DNA from: Pseudomonas gingeri
Lineage (GTDB): Bacteria > Pseudomonadota > Gammaproteobacteria > Pseudomonadales > Pseudomonadaceae
Reading direction: 5' to 3'
Length of the DNA stretch: 64,000 nt
Assembly: GCF_013385635.1 (NCBI RefSeq)
Contig: NZ_JACAPR010000008.1
Coordinates: 248,001-312,000 of the forward strand
In this document: one piece after another, positions 21,918 to 31,206 of the stretch
Numbering within the stretch: the first letter of the stretch is position 1
Layout: the number at the start of each line of letters is the position of its first letter
Position numbers and translations under genes: made by a program
Notes under the pieces: model-generated
The model's database searches: none
Told to the model about the DNA's origin: nothing
What the model saw: only the letters and a program-made list of their open reading frames with translations

Positions 21918-23249
21918 ATGAAACCCTCACGGCTATTGCTGATCTGGCTGGGCGTACTGCTCGGGCTCGGGATCCTTCTCGGGGTGCTCAAGGCCCTGGC
22001 CGTCGGGGTGCCGGAAAGCCTCGATGCGATTGGCTGGGGGCTGTTGCTGGCACTGTTGCTGCTGGCCGTGCTGGACGCCGCGCGGCTGCGACGCCTGCCC
22101 TCGCCACGCCTGCAACGGCAGATGCCCGGCAGCCTGGCCCTGGGCCGCTGGGGCGAGGTGCGCATCGAGCTGCAGCACGATTATCCGGATGAACTGCAGC
22201 TGCAGGTGTTCGACCATGTCCCCGACGGCGTGGCTTTCGAGCACCTGCCGCAGTCCATCACCCTGCAACCCGGGAAAAAAAGTGAGCTGGGTTACCGCGT
22301 GCGCCCCCTGCGCCGTGGGCATTTCACCTTCGAGCGCTGCGAAATCAGCCTGCCCAGTCCGCTGGGCCTCTGGTCGCAACGGCGTTATCTGGCGCTCGAC
22401 GACGCCACCCGGGTCTACCCCGACTTCGCCCGGCTCTATGGCGCACGGCTGCTGGCGGTGGATAACTGGCTCAGCCAACTCGGCGTGCGCCAGCGCCAAC
22501 GGCGTGGCCTGGGCCTGGAGTTCAACCAGTTACGTGAATTTCGCGAAGGCGACAGCCTGCGCCAGATCGACTGGAAAGCCACAGCCCGGCAGCGCACACC
22601 GATTGCCCGGGAGTACCAGGATGAACGCGACCAGCAGATCATCTTCATGCTCGACTGCGGACGCCGCATGCGCAGCCAGGACGGCGAGCTGGCGCACTTC
22701 GATCACGCCCTCAACGCCTGCCTGTTGCTCAGTTACGTGGCCCTGCGCCAGGGCGACGCGGTCGGCCTGAGCACTTTTGCCGGTGATCAGCCACGTTTCC
22801 TGTCACCAGTCAAAGGCCAGGGTCAGCTCAACCTGCTGCTCAATGCGGTCTACGACCTGGACAGCAGCCAGCGACCGGCGGATTACCAGGCCGCCGCCAG
22901 CCAGGTCCTGGCCCGGCAAAAGCGTCGGGCCCTGGTGGTGCTGGTAACCAACCTGCGGGATGAAGACGACGAAGAACTGCTGACCGCGGTCAAGCGCCTG
23001 GGCCGCCAGCACCGGGTACTGGTCGCCAGCCTGCGCGAGGAAATCCTCGACCAGTTGCGCCAGAGCCCGGTCCAGACCCTGCCCGAAGCCCTCGCCTACT
23101 GCGGCACGGTCGACTACCTGAATGCCCGGGCCAACCTGCATGAGCGCCTCAACGCCCATGGGGTTCCCGTGCTCGATGCGCGCCCTAGCGAACTCGGCGC
23201 CGAGCTGGTCAGTCGCTACCTCAGCTGGAAGAAAGCCGGGACCCTCTGA
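21918..23249 (+). CDS. DUF58-domain protein (VWA-like)
   Basis: A 443-residue protein with two N-terminal membrane helices (about 6-50), an Ig-like stretch, the DUF58 signature REGDSLRQIDWKATARQ, and a VWA-like fold starting IIFMLDCGRRMRSQ, where a MIDAS-type DxSxS is degenerate (DCGRR). These proteins are the usual partners of MoxR ATPases. Last gene of the operon, 13 bases after the MoxR stop and 18 bp from the convergent PilZ gene. Confidence 0.88.
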   Translation: MKPSRLLLIWLGVLLGLGILLGVLKALAVGVPESLDAIGWGLLLALLLLAVLDAARLRRLPSPRLQRQMPGSLALGRWGEVRIELQHDYPDELQLQVFDHVPDGVAFEHLPQSITLQPGKKSELGYRVRPLRRGHFTFERCEISLPSPLGLWSQRRYLALDDATRVYPDFARLYGARLLAVDNWLSQLGVRQRQRRGLGLEFNQLREFREGDSLRQIDWKATARQRTPIAREYQDERDQQIIFMLDCGRRMRSQDGELAHFDHALNACLLLSYVALRQGDAVGLSTFAGDQPRFLSPVKGQGQLNLLLNAVYDLDSSQRPADYQAAASQVLARQKRRALVVLVTNLRDEDDEELLTAVKRLGRQHRVLVASLREEILDQLRQSPVQTLPEALAYCGTVDYLNARANLHERLNAHGVPVLDARPSELGAELVSRYLSWKKAGTL

Positions 23250-23267
23250 AGCCGGAGGGTTTGCCCG

Positions 23268-23627
23268 CTATGCCGAAGCCTCCAACGGATAAAAGCTGAA
23301 GTAGTGCTGCAACGCATCCACCAGTTTCTGATACGCCTCGGGAGGCTCGGACAGGACAAAGCCCGAGTCGTAATAACCCGGCGTGACCTCTTCATGGGAC
23401 CAGAGACAACGGGCATCCAGATCGATGAACTGGACCGTGTCATCCGTTCCGGGGAGTTTGAGTTGCAGCTTGAAGTCCGCATTCACCAACAGCGGCAACT
23501 GGCTGATCAGCATCAGCCCTTCGTCGGAAACATTGCCCAGATAGCCTATGGGCTTGTCGGTGAAGCGGTTGAACACTTTCAGGAAGTACGGCAACTGGTG
23601 CCGCTCGATACGACGGTCGGTAGGCAT
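23268..23627 (-). CDS. PilZ-domain protein (candidate c-di-GMP receptor)
   Basis: A 119-residue single-domain PilZ protein. The c-di-GMP binding motifs are present: the arginine-rich RRIERH at 5-10 and NVSDEG (the [D/N]xSxxG motif) about 20 residues later. It probably binds c-di-GMP and acts on another protein; the partner is unknown. A sadC-type cyclase gene lies 4 kb away, but no direct link is visible. Confidence 0.85.
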   Translation of the reverse strand: MPTDRRIERHQLPYFLKVFNRFTDKPIGYLGNVSDEGLMLISQLPLLVNADFKLQLKLPGTDDTVQFIDLDARCLWSHEEVTPGYYDSGFVLSEPPEAYQKLVDALQHYFSFYPLEASA

Positions 23628-23853
23628 GTCGATGATCGCTATACAAGACCATTAAGCATGGCCGCGCTAGTGCTTCGGAGCAGGGCCGGCAGGCCCGCTC
23701 TCCCTTGGCCTCGGCGCGACGGCAGCGGATCGCCCTATCGCATTACATCTACCGAGCCATGGTTTTCAACTCGAATGAATTGATAAAACTCAAACCATAC
23801 ACCCGAACTGTAGCTGAAAGCTGGCAGAGAGCCAGCTTATATTGCAGCCATCA

Positions 23854-24228
23854 TTACAAAGCTGCCGGTCTTGGCTGGGCCGGGACCGCACCGTCGGCAT
23901 GCCCCAACTGGCGCAAGGTATCCAGGCGGGCCTGGGCACGGTAGGCGTACTCGCTATACGGGAACTGGGTGATGATGAACCGATAGGTCTGTGCCGCGTC
24001 GACGAACAGTTTCTGGCGCTCCAGGCACTGGCCGCGAAGCATCGACACTTCCGGCTGGACGTAGGGCCGGGTACGGCTCTCACGATCGACCTGGGACAGT
24101 TGCAGCATCACGTCTTCGCAATTGCCCCGGTCATAGGAGCGGTAGGCATTGTTCAGGTGGCTGTTCATAGACCAGCGGGTGCAACCGACGACACTGGCGG
24201 CCAAGACTAAAACGAGCAAAATTCGCAT
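23854..24228 (-). CDS. Small TPR-like lipoprotein
   Basis: A 124-residue protein with a lipoprotein signal peptide: LVLVLAASVVGC gives a lipobox with Cys16. The mature part looks like two or three tetratricopeptide-like helices (AYRSYDRGNCEDVMLQL and AAQTYRFIITQFPYSEYAYRAQARLDTL). The aspartate-free position after Cys (TRW) suggests outer-membrane sorting. AGGAG precedes the ATG by six bases. Function unknown; a scaffold role in envelope complexes is only a guess from the fold. Confidence 0.8.
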   Translation of the reverse strand: MRILLVLVLAASVVGCTRWSMNSHLNNAYRSYDRGNCEDVMLQLSQVDRESRTRPYVQPEVSMLRGQCLERQKLFVDAAQTYRFIITQFPYSEYAYRAQARLDTLRQLGHADGAVPAQPRPAAL

Positions 24229-24400
24229 GGATATCTCCTGTTCCTGGCAGTGTATCGACCTGTCGGCGAAAATCTTCAGAGTGTTCGTCAAACAACATAT
24301 CCGAAAAAAACTTCTTCGCCGAAAAGTAGTGCAAATGAACAATGACTACAGCACAGGACCATAGTAGCCTCTCGTTGCGCTTGAACTCAGGAGTCTCTGC

Positions 24401-25852
24401 ATGTCCGTTCGTCGTACTAAAATCGTCGCCACACTGGGCCCGGCCAGCAACTCGCCGGAAGTTCTGGAACAGCTGATTCTGGCTGGCCTGGACGTCGCCC
24501 GCCTGAACTTTTCCCACGGCACCCCCGACGAGCACAAGGCTCGCGCCAAGCTGGTCCGCGACCTTGCGGCCAAGCACGGGCGCTTCGTCGCGCTCCTGGG
24601 TGACCTGCAGGGCCCGAAGATCCGTATCGCCAAATTCGCCAACAAGCGTATCGAGCTGAAGATCGGTGATCAATTCACCTTCTCCACCAGCCATCCGCTG
24701 ACCGAAGGCAACCAGCAGGTCGTCGGTATCGACTACCCGGATCTGGTCAAGGATTGCGGCGTGGGCGACGAGCTGCTGCTCGACGACGGTCGCGTGGTCA
24801 TGCGCGTCGACACCGCGACCGACACCGAACTGCGTTGCACCGTGACCATCGGTGGCCCGCTGTCGGACCACAAGGGTATCAACCGTCGCGGTGGCGGCCT
24901 GACCGCTCCGGCCCTGACCGAAAAGGACAAGGCAGACATCAAGCTCGCCGCTGAAATGGAAGTGGACTACCTCGCGGTTTCCTTCCCACGCGACGCCGCC
25001 GACATGGAGTACGCCCGCAAACTGCGCGACGAAGCCGGCGGTACTGCCTGGCTGGTGGCGAAGATCGAGCGCGCCGAAGCCGTGGCCGACGACGAAACCC
25101 TCGACGGCCTGATCAAGGCCAGCGACGCCGTCATGGTTGCCCGTGGGGACCTCGGTGTGGAAATCGGCGACGCCGAGCTGGTGGGCATCCAGAAGAAAAT
25201 CATTCTGCATGCACGCCGCCACAACAAGGCCGTGATCGTTGCGACCCAGATGATGGAGTCGATGATCCAGAACCCGATGCCGACCCGCGCCGAAGTGTCC
25301 GACGTCGCCAACGCCGTACTGGACTACACCGACGCCGTCATGCTGTCGGCTGAAAGCGCCGCCGGTGCCTACCCGCTGGAAGCCGTGCAGGCCATGGCGC
25401 GTATCTGTGTCGGTGCGGAAAAGCACCCGACCAGCAAGACCTCCAGCCACCGTATCGGCAAGGTCTTCGAAAGCTGCGACCAGAGCATTGCCCTGGCCGC
25501 CATGTACACCGCCAACCACTTCCCGGGCGTCAAGGCGATCATCGCCCTGACCGAAAGCGGCTACACGCCGTTGATCATGTCGCGGATCCGTTCGTCCGTG
25601 CCGATCTACGCGTTCTCCCCGCACCGTGAAACCCAGGCTCGCGCAGCGATGTTCCGCGGCGTCTACACCGTACCGTTCGACCCGGCTTCACTGCCGCCTG
25701 AGCAAGTCAGCCAGGCCGCGGTGGACGAGCTGCTCAAGCGTGGCGTGGTCGAGCAGGGCGACTGGGTCATCCTGACCAAGGGCGACAGCTACCACACCAT
25801 CGGCGGCACCAACGGCATGAAGATCCTGCATGTCGGCGACCCGATGGTCTGA
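24401..25852 (+). CDS. pykA: Pyruvate kinase (type II)
   Basis: Converts phosphoenolpyruvate and ADP to pyruvate and ATP, the last step of lower glycolysis/Entner-Doudoroff. The 483-residue protein begins with RRTKIVATLGPAS and shows LNFSHG, LGDLQGPKIR, the catalytic-lysine region VAKIERAEAV, and MVARGDLGVEIG; MESMIQNPMPTRAEVSDVANAVLD is split across the active site and the C-terminal regulatory domain follows. AGGAG precedes the ATG. Order pykA, crotonase, ferredoxin reductase, sadC, fumA matches PAO1 PA4329-PA4333 as I recall. Confidence 0.96.
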   Translation: MSVRRTKIVATLGPASNSPEVLEQLILAGLDVARLNFSHGTPDEHKARAKLVRDLAAKHGRFVALLGDLQGPKIRIAKFANKRIELKIGDQFTFSTSHPLTEGNQQVVGIDYPDLVKDCGVGDELLLDDGRVVMRVDTATDTELRCTVTIGGPLSDHKGINRRGGGLTAPALTEKDKADIKLAAEMEVDYLAVSFPRDAADMEYARKLRDEAGGTAWLVAKIERAEAVADDETLDGLIKASDAVMVARGDLGVEIGDAELVGIQKKIILHARRHNKAVIVATQMMESMIQNPMPTRAEVSDVANAVLDYTDAVMLSAESAAGAYPLEAVQAMARICVGAEKHPTSKTSSHRIGKVFESCDQSIALAAMYTANHFPGVKAIIALTESGYTPLIMSRIRSSVPIYAFSPHRETQARAAMFRGVYTVPFDPASLPPEQVSQAAVDELLKRGVVEQGDWVILTKGDSYHTIGGTNGMKILHVGDPMV

Positions 25853-25873
25853 GTGACCTGACGCCGTACCCGA

Positions 25874-25909
25874 AGCCTCGCCGCAGCATGACTGCCGCGA
25901 GGCTTTTTT
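25874..25909 (+). terminator. Rho-independent terminator of pykA
   Basis: The stem AGCCTCGC/GCGAGGCT has an inner GCAG/CTGC and is followed by six T, 22 bases after the pykA stop. Confidence 0.9.
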
Positions 25910-25941
25910 AATGCCGGGAGAAACCCTCTCCAGACATTCCT

Positions 25942-26691
25942 TCAGCGCTTGGCCATGAATCCCGACAGTGCGGCAATCGCCTCGGGCGAACGCAAGCGCT
26001 GAACAAACAACTCGCCCTCGGCCTCCACCACCTTGCGCAGTTGCTCGCGGTCCGGGGCCTTCATCAGTTCCTTGCTGATCTGTACCGCGGCCGGCGCCAG
26101 CTGCTCGAAACGCAGTGCCGCTTCCCTGGCCTTGGCCAGCGTCTCGGCCCCACTCGGCAAAGCCGCTGTCGCTAGCCCCCAGGCCGCCGCCTGTTCCCCG
26201 CTGAAGCCTTCGCCCAGGAGCAACAGCTCGGCAGCCCGGGCATGGCCGACCAGGCGCGGCAGCAACAGGCTGGAACCGAATTCCGGGCACAGGCCCAGGT
26301 TGACGAACGGCATCCGCAGCCGCGCGTCGGCGCTGACATAGACCAGGTCGCAGTGCAGCAGCAAGGTCGTGCCGATCCCCACCGCCGGTCCCGCCACGGC
26401 GGCGACCAGCGGCTTGCGGCAATCGAGCAGGCTGCGCATGAAATGGAAGACCGGGCTGTCGAGGTCGCTCGGCGGCTCTTCGAGAAAATCGGCGATATCG
26501 TTGCCGCTGGTAAAACACTCTTCACTGCCGCGAATCAGCACCGCCCTGATCGCCGGGTCCTCGTCGGCCTGGCGCAATGCCTGGCCCAGCCGGCTGTACA
26601 TGGCGCGAGTCAGGGCGTTCTTCTTGTCGGCACGGTTCAGGCGCAGGGTCAGCAGACCGCCTTCGCGCTCAATTACAATCGCGTCAGTCAT
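25942..26691 (-). CDS. Crotonase-family enoyl-CoA hydratase/isomerase
   Basis: A 249-residue crotonase acting on acyl-CoA esters. Both oxyanion-hole regions are present (ECFTSGNDIADF and GPAVGIGTTLLLHCDL). The glutamate usually found in the hydratase PExxLG block is Phe (MPFVNLGL), whereas the later CPEFGSS glutamate, used by delta3,delta2-enoyl-CoA isomerases, is kept. It is therefore more likely an isomerase than a hydratase; this is an inference from motifs. The ATG at 26691 is chosen over a GTG one codon upstream. Follows the ferredoxin-reductase-like gene by about 75 bp. Confidence 0.8.
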   Translation of the reverse strand: MTDAIVIEREGGLLTLRLNRADKKNALTRAMYSRLGQALRQADEDPAIRAVLIRGSEECFTSGNDIADFLEEPPSDLDSPVFHFMRSLLDCRKPLVAAVAGPAVGIGTTLLLHCDLVYVSADARLRMPFVNLGLCPEFGSSLLLPRLVGHARAAELLLLGEGFSGEQAAAWGLATAALPSGAETLAKAREAALRFEQLAPAAVQISKELMKAPDREQLRKVVEAEGELFVQRLRSPEAIAALSGFMAKR

Positions 26692-26766
26692 CACGGCTCT
26701 CTTGTTATGGACGTTCTGTTTGAGGCTCTCTGTTTTGGGCTCTCAATTTTAAAAAGCCCCCGGCGT

Positions 26767-27705
26767 TCAACCCCGCGGCAGGAAGACATCCGCCAGCAGT
26801 TGATTGCGCGGCAATCCGGCCAGGTACAGGCGTTTGGCAAAGGCCTCGACACTGGCCGGAGCACCACAGAGTAGAGCCAGGGTTTGTCGCGAGACAAGCC
26901 GCAGTTTGGCCAGAAACTCCGGCAGTTCGGCCCCGACCAGGTATTCGACCGTGACATTGTCATGGGCTGCAGCCAGTTCGGCCAGCTCGGCGGCCAGGTA
27001 GTGCTCCTGACGATCATGGGCCAGGTGCACGAGACGGATCGGTCCTTCATGGCCCTGACGCAAGGCTTCGCGCAACACACTCCACAACGGCCCGAGACCG
27101 GTACCGGCCGCCAGCAACCAGAGTGGCCGCGCATGCCAGTCCGGATCGTAATGCAAGGCGCCGCCACGCAACTCACCCAGGCGAATCACTTCACCGATGC
27201 TGAAGCGCCGGGCCGCGTCGCTGAATTCGCCGGGCTGGCGACAATCGAGGTGAAACTCCAGATGGCGATCTTCCTGGGGCAGACTCGCCAATGAATAAGG
27301 CCGCGCAACACCCTGGATGGTCCACAGCACCAGGTGCTGGCCGGCGCGATAACGCAGCGCACGCTCCGGCAACAGCCGCAGGCGCAACACCGTCGGGCTC
27401 AACCAGTCGAGTTCGGCGATATGGGCCGCGGCGCCATCCCGCAACGGATCGAAGACTTCCAGGCGCAGGTCCTCCCGCACCTGGCACTGGCAGGCCAGGC
27501 GCCAGCCATGTTCACGCTGCACAAGGGTCAGGGCATCCGGTTGATTGTCCTGCGGCTCGCCCTGCAGACAATGCACCAGGCAGGCATGGCAACTGCCCGC
27601 CCGACAACTGTAGGGCACCCTCACCCCGGCCTGGTTCAAGGCATCGAGCAGATTGCTGCCGATGGCCACCGACCAGGCGCGTTCACCGACCCGCAACTCA
27701 GGCAT
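26767..27705 (-). CDS. 2Fe-2S/flavin oxidoreductase (ferredoxin-NAD(P) reductase-like)
   Basis: A 312-residue electron-transfer protein with an N-terminal plant-type [2Fe-2S] domain (Cys34, Cys39, Cys42 in CRAGSCHACLVHC, and a fourth Cys at 72 or 74). A flavin-binding barrel with RPYSLAS and a nucleotide-binding domain with AAGTGLGPLWSVL follow. This architecture passes electrons from NAD(P)H to an oxygenase or similar partner. No oxygenase gene adjoins it, so the partner is unknown. The ATG at 27705 lies within the end of the upstream diguanylate cyclase gene, so the two are translationally coupled. Confidence 0.85.
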   Translation of the reverse strand: MPELRVGERAWSVAIGSNLLDALNQAGVRVPYSCRAGSCHACLVHCLQGEPQDNQPDALTLVQREHGWRLACQCQVREDLRLEVFDPLRDGAAAHIAELDWLSPTVLRLRLLPERALRYRAGQHLVLWTIQGVARPYSLASLPQEDRHLEFHLDCRQPGEFSDAARRFSIGEVIRLGELRGGALHYDPDWHARPLWLLAAGTGLGPLWSVLREALRQGHEGPIRLVHLAHDRQEHYLAAELAELAAAHDNVTVEYLVGAELPEFLAKLRLVSRQTLALLCGAPASVEAFAKRLYLAGLPRNQLLADVFLPRG

Positions 27706-28834
27706 CGCTGTATTCCCAGGCGGCACAACAGCGATTGCGCCCGTCGCGCTTGGCGCGGTACAGCGCCTGGTCGGCACGCTGCAAGGCATCGTCCAGATCG
27801 TCGTCCTCGGCCACCAGGGTCATGCCCACCGACAGGCTCAGGTTGCTGACCGTCACGCCGACCAGCTCGACCTGGGTAAAGGCCAGGCGCAGGCGTTCGC
27901 AGCAGGCCGTCAGGCGCTCGGGATCGGCATTGGGCAAGAGCAGCACGAATTCTTCTCCACCATAACGGGCCAGCACATCGCCCTCGCGGACACAGGCGCC
28001 GGCCACGCCGGCAAATGCCTGCAACACCTGGTCACCGGCCGCATGCCCATGGACGTCATTGATGCGCTTGAAGTGATCGAGGTCGATCAACGCCAGGCCG
28101 TGCACCGTATCCGGGTCCATCAGTTCCAGTTCCCGGGAAGCCAGGCGCAGGAAGTGCCGACGATTATACAGGCCGGTCAGTTCGTCGGTGGCGACCAGGT
28201 CTTCCAACTGACGCATCATCCCGCGCAGCGTGTCCTGGTGGGCCTGCAAGGCAAACCGTCGCTGGCGCATGCGTTGCCGCGACGCCTGCACATAACTGGC
28301 ATACAGGCACAACCACGCCAGCACCACGAACAGCACGCAGACCTGCAACGCCGCCAGTCCGGGATCGGGCAGCCGGAACTGATAGCCTTCCCAGAGATTC
28401 AGCGCAGCAAAGCTGAAGAACACCAGCACCGCGCAACGCACGAATTTGCGCCGCGGCAGATGAAACAGACCGAACAGCAGCACCAACGGGTAGAACACCA
28501 GGAAGGTGCCGCGGGCATGCTCGAGATTGGCCATCATGTAGGTTTGCCAGCCCAGCCCCAGCAACACCTGGAACTCGGTCAGGCTCGGATCGCGAAAGCG
28601 CAGGTTGCGACCACTGAAAAACAGCCAGCCGAGTCCACCCTGGCTGGCAATCACCAGGCCGGTACTGACCAACCCCGTGGTGATGCTGGCTCGGTAGTGG
28701 TCGGTAAGAATCGCCGCCCAGACCAGCAGCAATGCCAGCACATAGGTGCCGGCAGCCAGGGCAAAGCGTTTGCGTAACAGACTCTGTATGGCTTTATGGG
28801 TCAATCTATGACTCACCGTGCGCTGAGGGCTCAA
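27698..28834 (-). CDS. sadC: Membrane diguanylate cyclase, SadC type
   Basis: Makes cyclic di-GMP from two GTP. Residues 25-185 contain about six hydrophobic helices; the GGDEF domain follows, with active-site GGEEF at 292-296 and the inhibitory I-site REGD at 283-286. Both are intact, so an active, product-inhibited enzyme is expected. The start is TTG at 28834 with GAAGGA six bases upstream; a GTG at 28816 is the alternative. The name rests on position next to fumA, as for PA4332 (SadC), which promotes surface attachment. Confidence 0.85.
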   Translation of the reverse strand: MSPQRTVSHRLTHKAIQSLLRKRFALAAGTYVLALLLVWAAILTDHYRASITTGLVSTGLVIASQGGLGWLFFSGRNLRFRDPSLTEFQVLLGLGWQTYMMANLEHARGTFLVFYPLVLLFGLFHLPRRKFVRCAVLVFFSFAALNLWEGYQFRLPDPGLAALQVCVLFVVLAWLCLYASYVQASRQRMRQRRFALQAHQDTLRGMMRQLEDLVATDELTGLYNRRHFLRLASRELELMDPDTVHGLALIDLDHFKRINDVHGHAAGDQVLQAFAGVAGACVREGDVLARYGGEEFVLLLPNADPERLTACCERLRLAFTQVELVGVTVSNLSLSVGMTLVAEDDDLDDALQRADQALYRAKRDGRNRCCAAWEYSDA

Positions 28835-29190
28835 GGGGTTTCCTTCCCGTACAGGCCACTTGCCACTCTAGTGATCTGAATCAAAAATGACTATTCAATT
28901 TTTTACAACTAGTACAGCTTCTACTGTACGAGCACGCAAGAACGATGCCTACCGTCACCCGACCATGGTTTGACCACTGACGGATGTGCCCGACAGCCGG
29001 GCGGGTTATACTGCCGCGCCTTTTTTGTGCCGGTCCTGCGTGCCCGGCCAGCCTCAAAAGATGTTTTCGACAGACCCAGGCGCCCTGCCTCGGGGGAGCG
29101 TTCAAAATTGAACAGTCCCCCGAGGCAGTGCGCCCATTGGTCGCAAACACCTTACTTGAATGTTCCCGTCTTTATAGAGGAGCGCGACCC
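28835..29190. other. sadC-fumA divergent intergenic region
   Basis: About 356 bp between two divergent genes. It contains TTATACT around 29006, a possible -10 for fumA, and the large palindrome listed separately. No small gene with a credible ribosome site was found. Confidence 0.45.
29085..29128. promoter_or_regulatory. 44-bp interrupted palindrome upstream of fumA
   Basis: The outer arms are 13 bases and pair perfectly (CTGCCTCGGGGGA with TCCCCCGAGGCAG). Inside them is a second palindrome, GTTCAA-AA-TTGAAC, set off by two unpaired bases on each side. It ends 62 bases before the fumA ATG. It has no T-run, so it is not a standard terminator; an operator or a leader-RNA hairpin is more likely. 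Confidence 0.5.
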
Positions 29191-30714
29191 ATGACCGTGA
29201 TCAAGCAAGACGACCTGATACAGAGCGTTGCTGACGCCCTTCAGTTCATTTCCTACTACCACCCCGTGGACTTCATCCAGGCCATGCACGAGGCCTACCT
29301 GCGGGAAGAGTCGCCGGCCGCCCGTGACTCCATGGCACAGATCCTGATCAACTCGCGCATGTGCGCCACCGGCCACCGGCCGATCTGCCAGGACACCGGG
29401 ATCGTCACCGTATTCGTCCGCGTCGGCATGGACGTGCGCTGGGATGGCGCCACCATGGGCCTGGACGACATGATCAACGAAGGCGTGCGTCGCGCTTACA
29501 ACCTGCCGGAAAACGTCCTGCGCGCCTCGATCCTGGCCGACCCGGCCGGTGCCCGCAAGAACACCAAGGACAACACCCCGGCGGTCATCCACTACTCCAT
29601 CGTTCCGGGCAACACCGTGGAAGTGGACGTAGCGGCCAAGGGCGGCGGTTCCGAGAACAAGTCGAAGATGGCCATGCTCAACCCGTCCGACTCGATCGTC
29701 GACTGGGTCCTGAAGACCGTGCCGACCATGGGCGCCGGCTGGTGCCCACCGGGCATGCTCGGCATCGGCATCGGCGGCACCGCCGAGAAAGCCGCGGTCA
29801 TGGCCAAGGAAGTGTTGATGGAGTCCATCGACATCCACGAGTTGAAGAAGCGTGGCCCGTCCAACCGTATCGAAGAAATGCGCCTGGAGTTGTTCGAGAA
29901 GGTCAACCAGCTGGGCATCGGTGCCCAGGGCCTGGGCGGCCTGACCACCGTGCTCGACGTGAAGATCATGGACTACCCGACCCACGCCGCCTCCCTGCCG
30001 GTGTGCATGATCCCCAACTGTGCCGCCACCCGTCACGCGCACTTCGTGCTCGACGGTTCCGGCCCGGCCTCGCTGGAAGCGCCACCGCTGGACGCCTACC
30101 CGGAAATCGTCTGGGAAGCCGGTCCGTCGGCCCGTCGTGTCAACCTCGACACCCTGACCCCGGAAGACGTGCAGAGCTGGAAGCCGGGCGAAACCGTCCT
30201 GCTCAACGGCAAGATGCTCACCGGTCGCGACGCCGCGCACAAGCGCATGGTGGAAATGCTGAACAAGGGTGAAACCTTGCCGGTGGACCTCAAGGGTCGC
30301 TTCATCTACTACGTCGGCCCGGTTGATCCGGTACGTGAAGAAGTCGTCGGTCCAGCCGGTCCGACCACCGCCACGCGCATGGACAAGTTCACCCGGCAGA
30401 TCCTCGACCAGACCGGCCTGTTGGGCATGATCGGCAAATCCGAGCGCGGTCCGACCGCCATCGAAGCGATCAAGGACCACAAGGCCGTGTACCTGATGGC
30501 CGTGGGTGGTGCCGCCTACCTGGTCGCCCAGGCGATCAAGAAATCCAAGGTCGTCGCCTTTGCCGAACTGGGCATGGAAGCGATCTACGAGTTCGAGGTC
30601 AAGGACATGCCGGTCACGGTTGCCGTCGATGCCAAGGGCGAATCGGTACACATCACCGGTCCGGCAATCTGGCAGAAAAAGATCAGCGACAGCCTGGCGG
30701 TAGAAGTGCAGTAA
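29191..30714 (+). CDS. fumA: Class I fumarate hydratase, [4Fe-4S] type
   Basis: Interconverts fumarate and malate in the TCA cycle using an oxygen-sensitive [4Fe-4S] cluster. The 507-residue single-chain protein has the N-terminal alpha region with cysteines in RMCATGHRPICQDTG (C58, C66), GWCPPGMLGIGIGG and MIPNCAATRH. The C-terminal beta region carries TTATRMDKFTRQILDQ. GAGGAG lies eight bases before the ATG. A strong terminator follows the gene. Confidence 0.94.
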   Translation: MTVIKQDDLIQSVADALQFISYYHPVDFIQAMHEAYLREESPAARDSMAQILINSRMCATGHRPICQDTGIVTVFVRVGMDVRWDGATMGLDDMINEGVRRAYNLPENVLRASILADPAGARKNTKDNTPAVIHYSIVPGNTVEVDVAAKGGGSENKSKMAMLNPSDSIVDWVLKTVPTMGAGWCPPGMLGIGIGGTAEKAAVMAKEVLMESIDIHELKKRGPSNRIEEMRLELFEKVNQLGIGAQGLGGLTTVLDVKIMDYPTHAASLPVCMIPNCAATRHAHFVLDGSGPASLEAPPLDAYPEIVWEAGPSARRVNLDTLTPEDVQSWKPGETVLLNGKMLTGRDAAHKRMVEMLNKGETLPVDLKGRFIYYVGPVDPVREEVVGPAGPTTATRMDKFTRQILDQTGLLGMIGKSERGPTAIEAIKDHKAVYLMAVGGAAYLVAQAIKKSKVVAFAELGMEAIYEFEVKDMPVTVAVDAKGESVHITGPAIWQKKISDSLAVEVQ

Positions 30715-30736
30715 CGGTTCCGTTGCAGGAAAAGAG

Positions 30737-30765
30737 GCGGCCCGGTTGATCCGGGCCGCTTTTTT
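30737..30765 (+). terminator. Rho-independent terminator of fumA
   Basis: The nine-base-pair stem GCGGCCCGG/CCGGGCCGC with a five-base loop is followed by six T, 22 bases after the fumA stop. Confidence 0.92.
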
Positions 30766-30791
30766 ATTGCCTGGAAAACAGCATTGCTCTC

Positions 30792-31198
30792 TGTAGGAGC
30801 CGGCTTGCCGGCGATAGCGCCCGGACAAGCACCGCAAGGCTCAAGGGCCTCATCGCTGGCAAGCCAGCTCCTACACGGATCGTGGCGGCCACGAGACTTC
30901 GCGGTGAGACACCGACCTGTAGGAGCCGGCTTGCCGGCGATAGCGCCCGGACAGGCACCGCATGGCTCAAGGGCCTCATCGCTGGCAAGCCAGCGCCTAC
31001 ACGGATCGTGGCGGCCACGAGACTTCGCGGTGAGACACCGACCTGTAGGAGCCGGCTTGCCGGCGATAGCGCCCGGACAGGCACCGCAAGGCTCAAGGGC
31101 CTCATCGCTGGCAAGCCAGCTCCTACACGGATTGTGGCGGCCACAAGACTTCGCGGTGAGACACCGACCTGTAGGAGCCGGCTTGCCGGCGATAGCGA
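30792..31198. repeat. Tandem REPIN array 1 (126-bp unit, 3.2 copies)
   Basis: Three complete 126-bp units start at 30792, 30918 and 31044, and a partial fourth starts at 31170. Each unit holds a REP head (TAGGAGCCGGCTTGCCGGCG), about 30 bp of spacer, an inverted REP tail (TCGCTGGCAAGCCAGC) and a 40-bp linker with its own small hairpin. Units are nearly identical. Because 126 is a multiple of three, several frames stay open through the array without coding. Confidence 0.92.
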
Positions 31199-31206
31199 TA
31201 CCAGTA

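Noticed and set aside
24131..25624. A 497-codon frame opposite pykA
   Set aside because: Antisense to pykA; composition typical of shadows.
29152..30837. A 561-codon frame opposite fumA
   Set aside because: Antisense shadow of a well-supported gene, with no start signal or recognisable domain.
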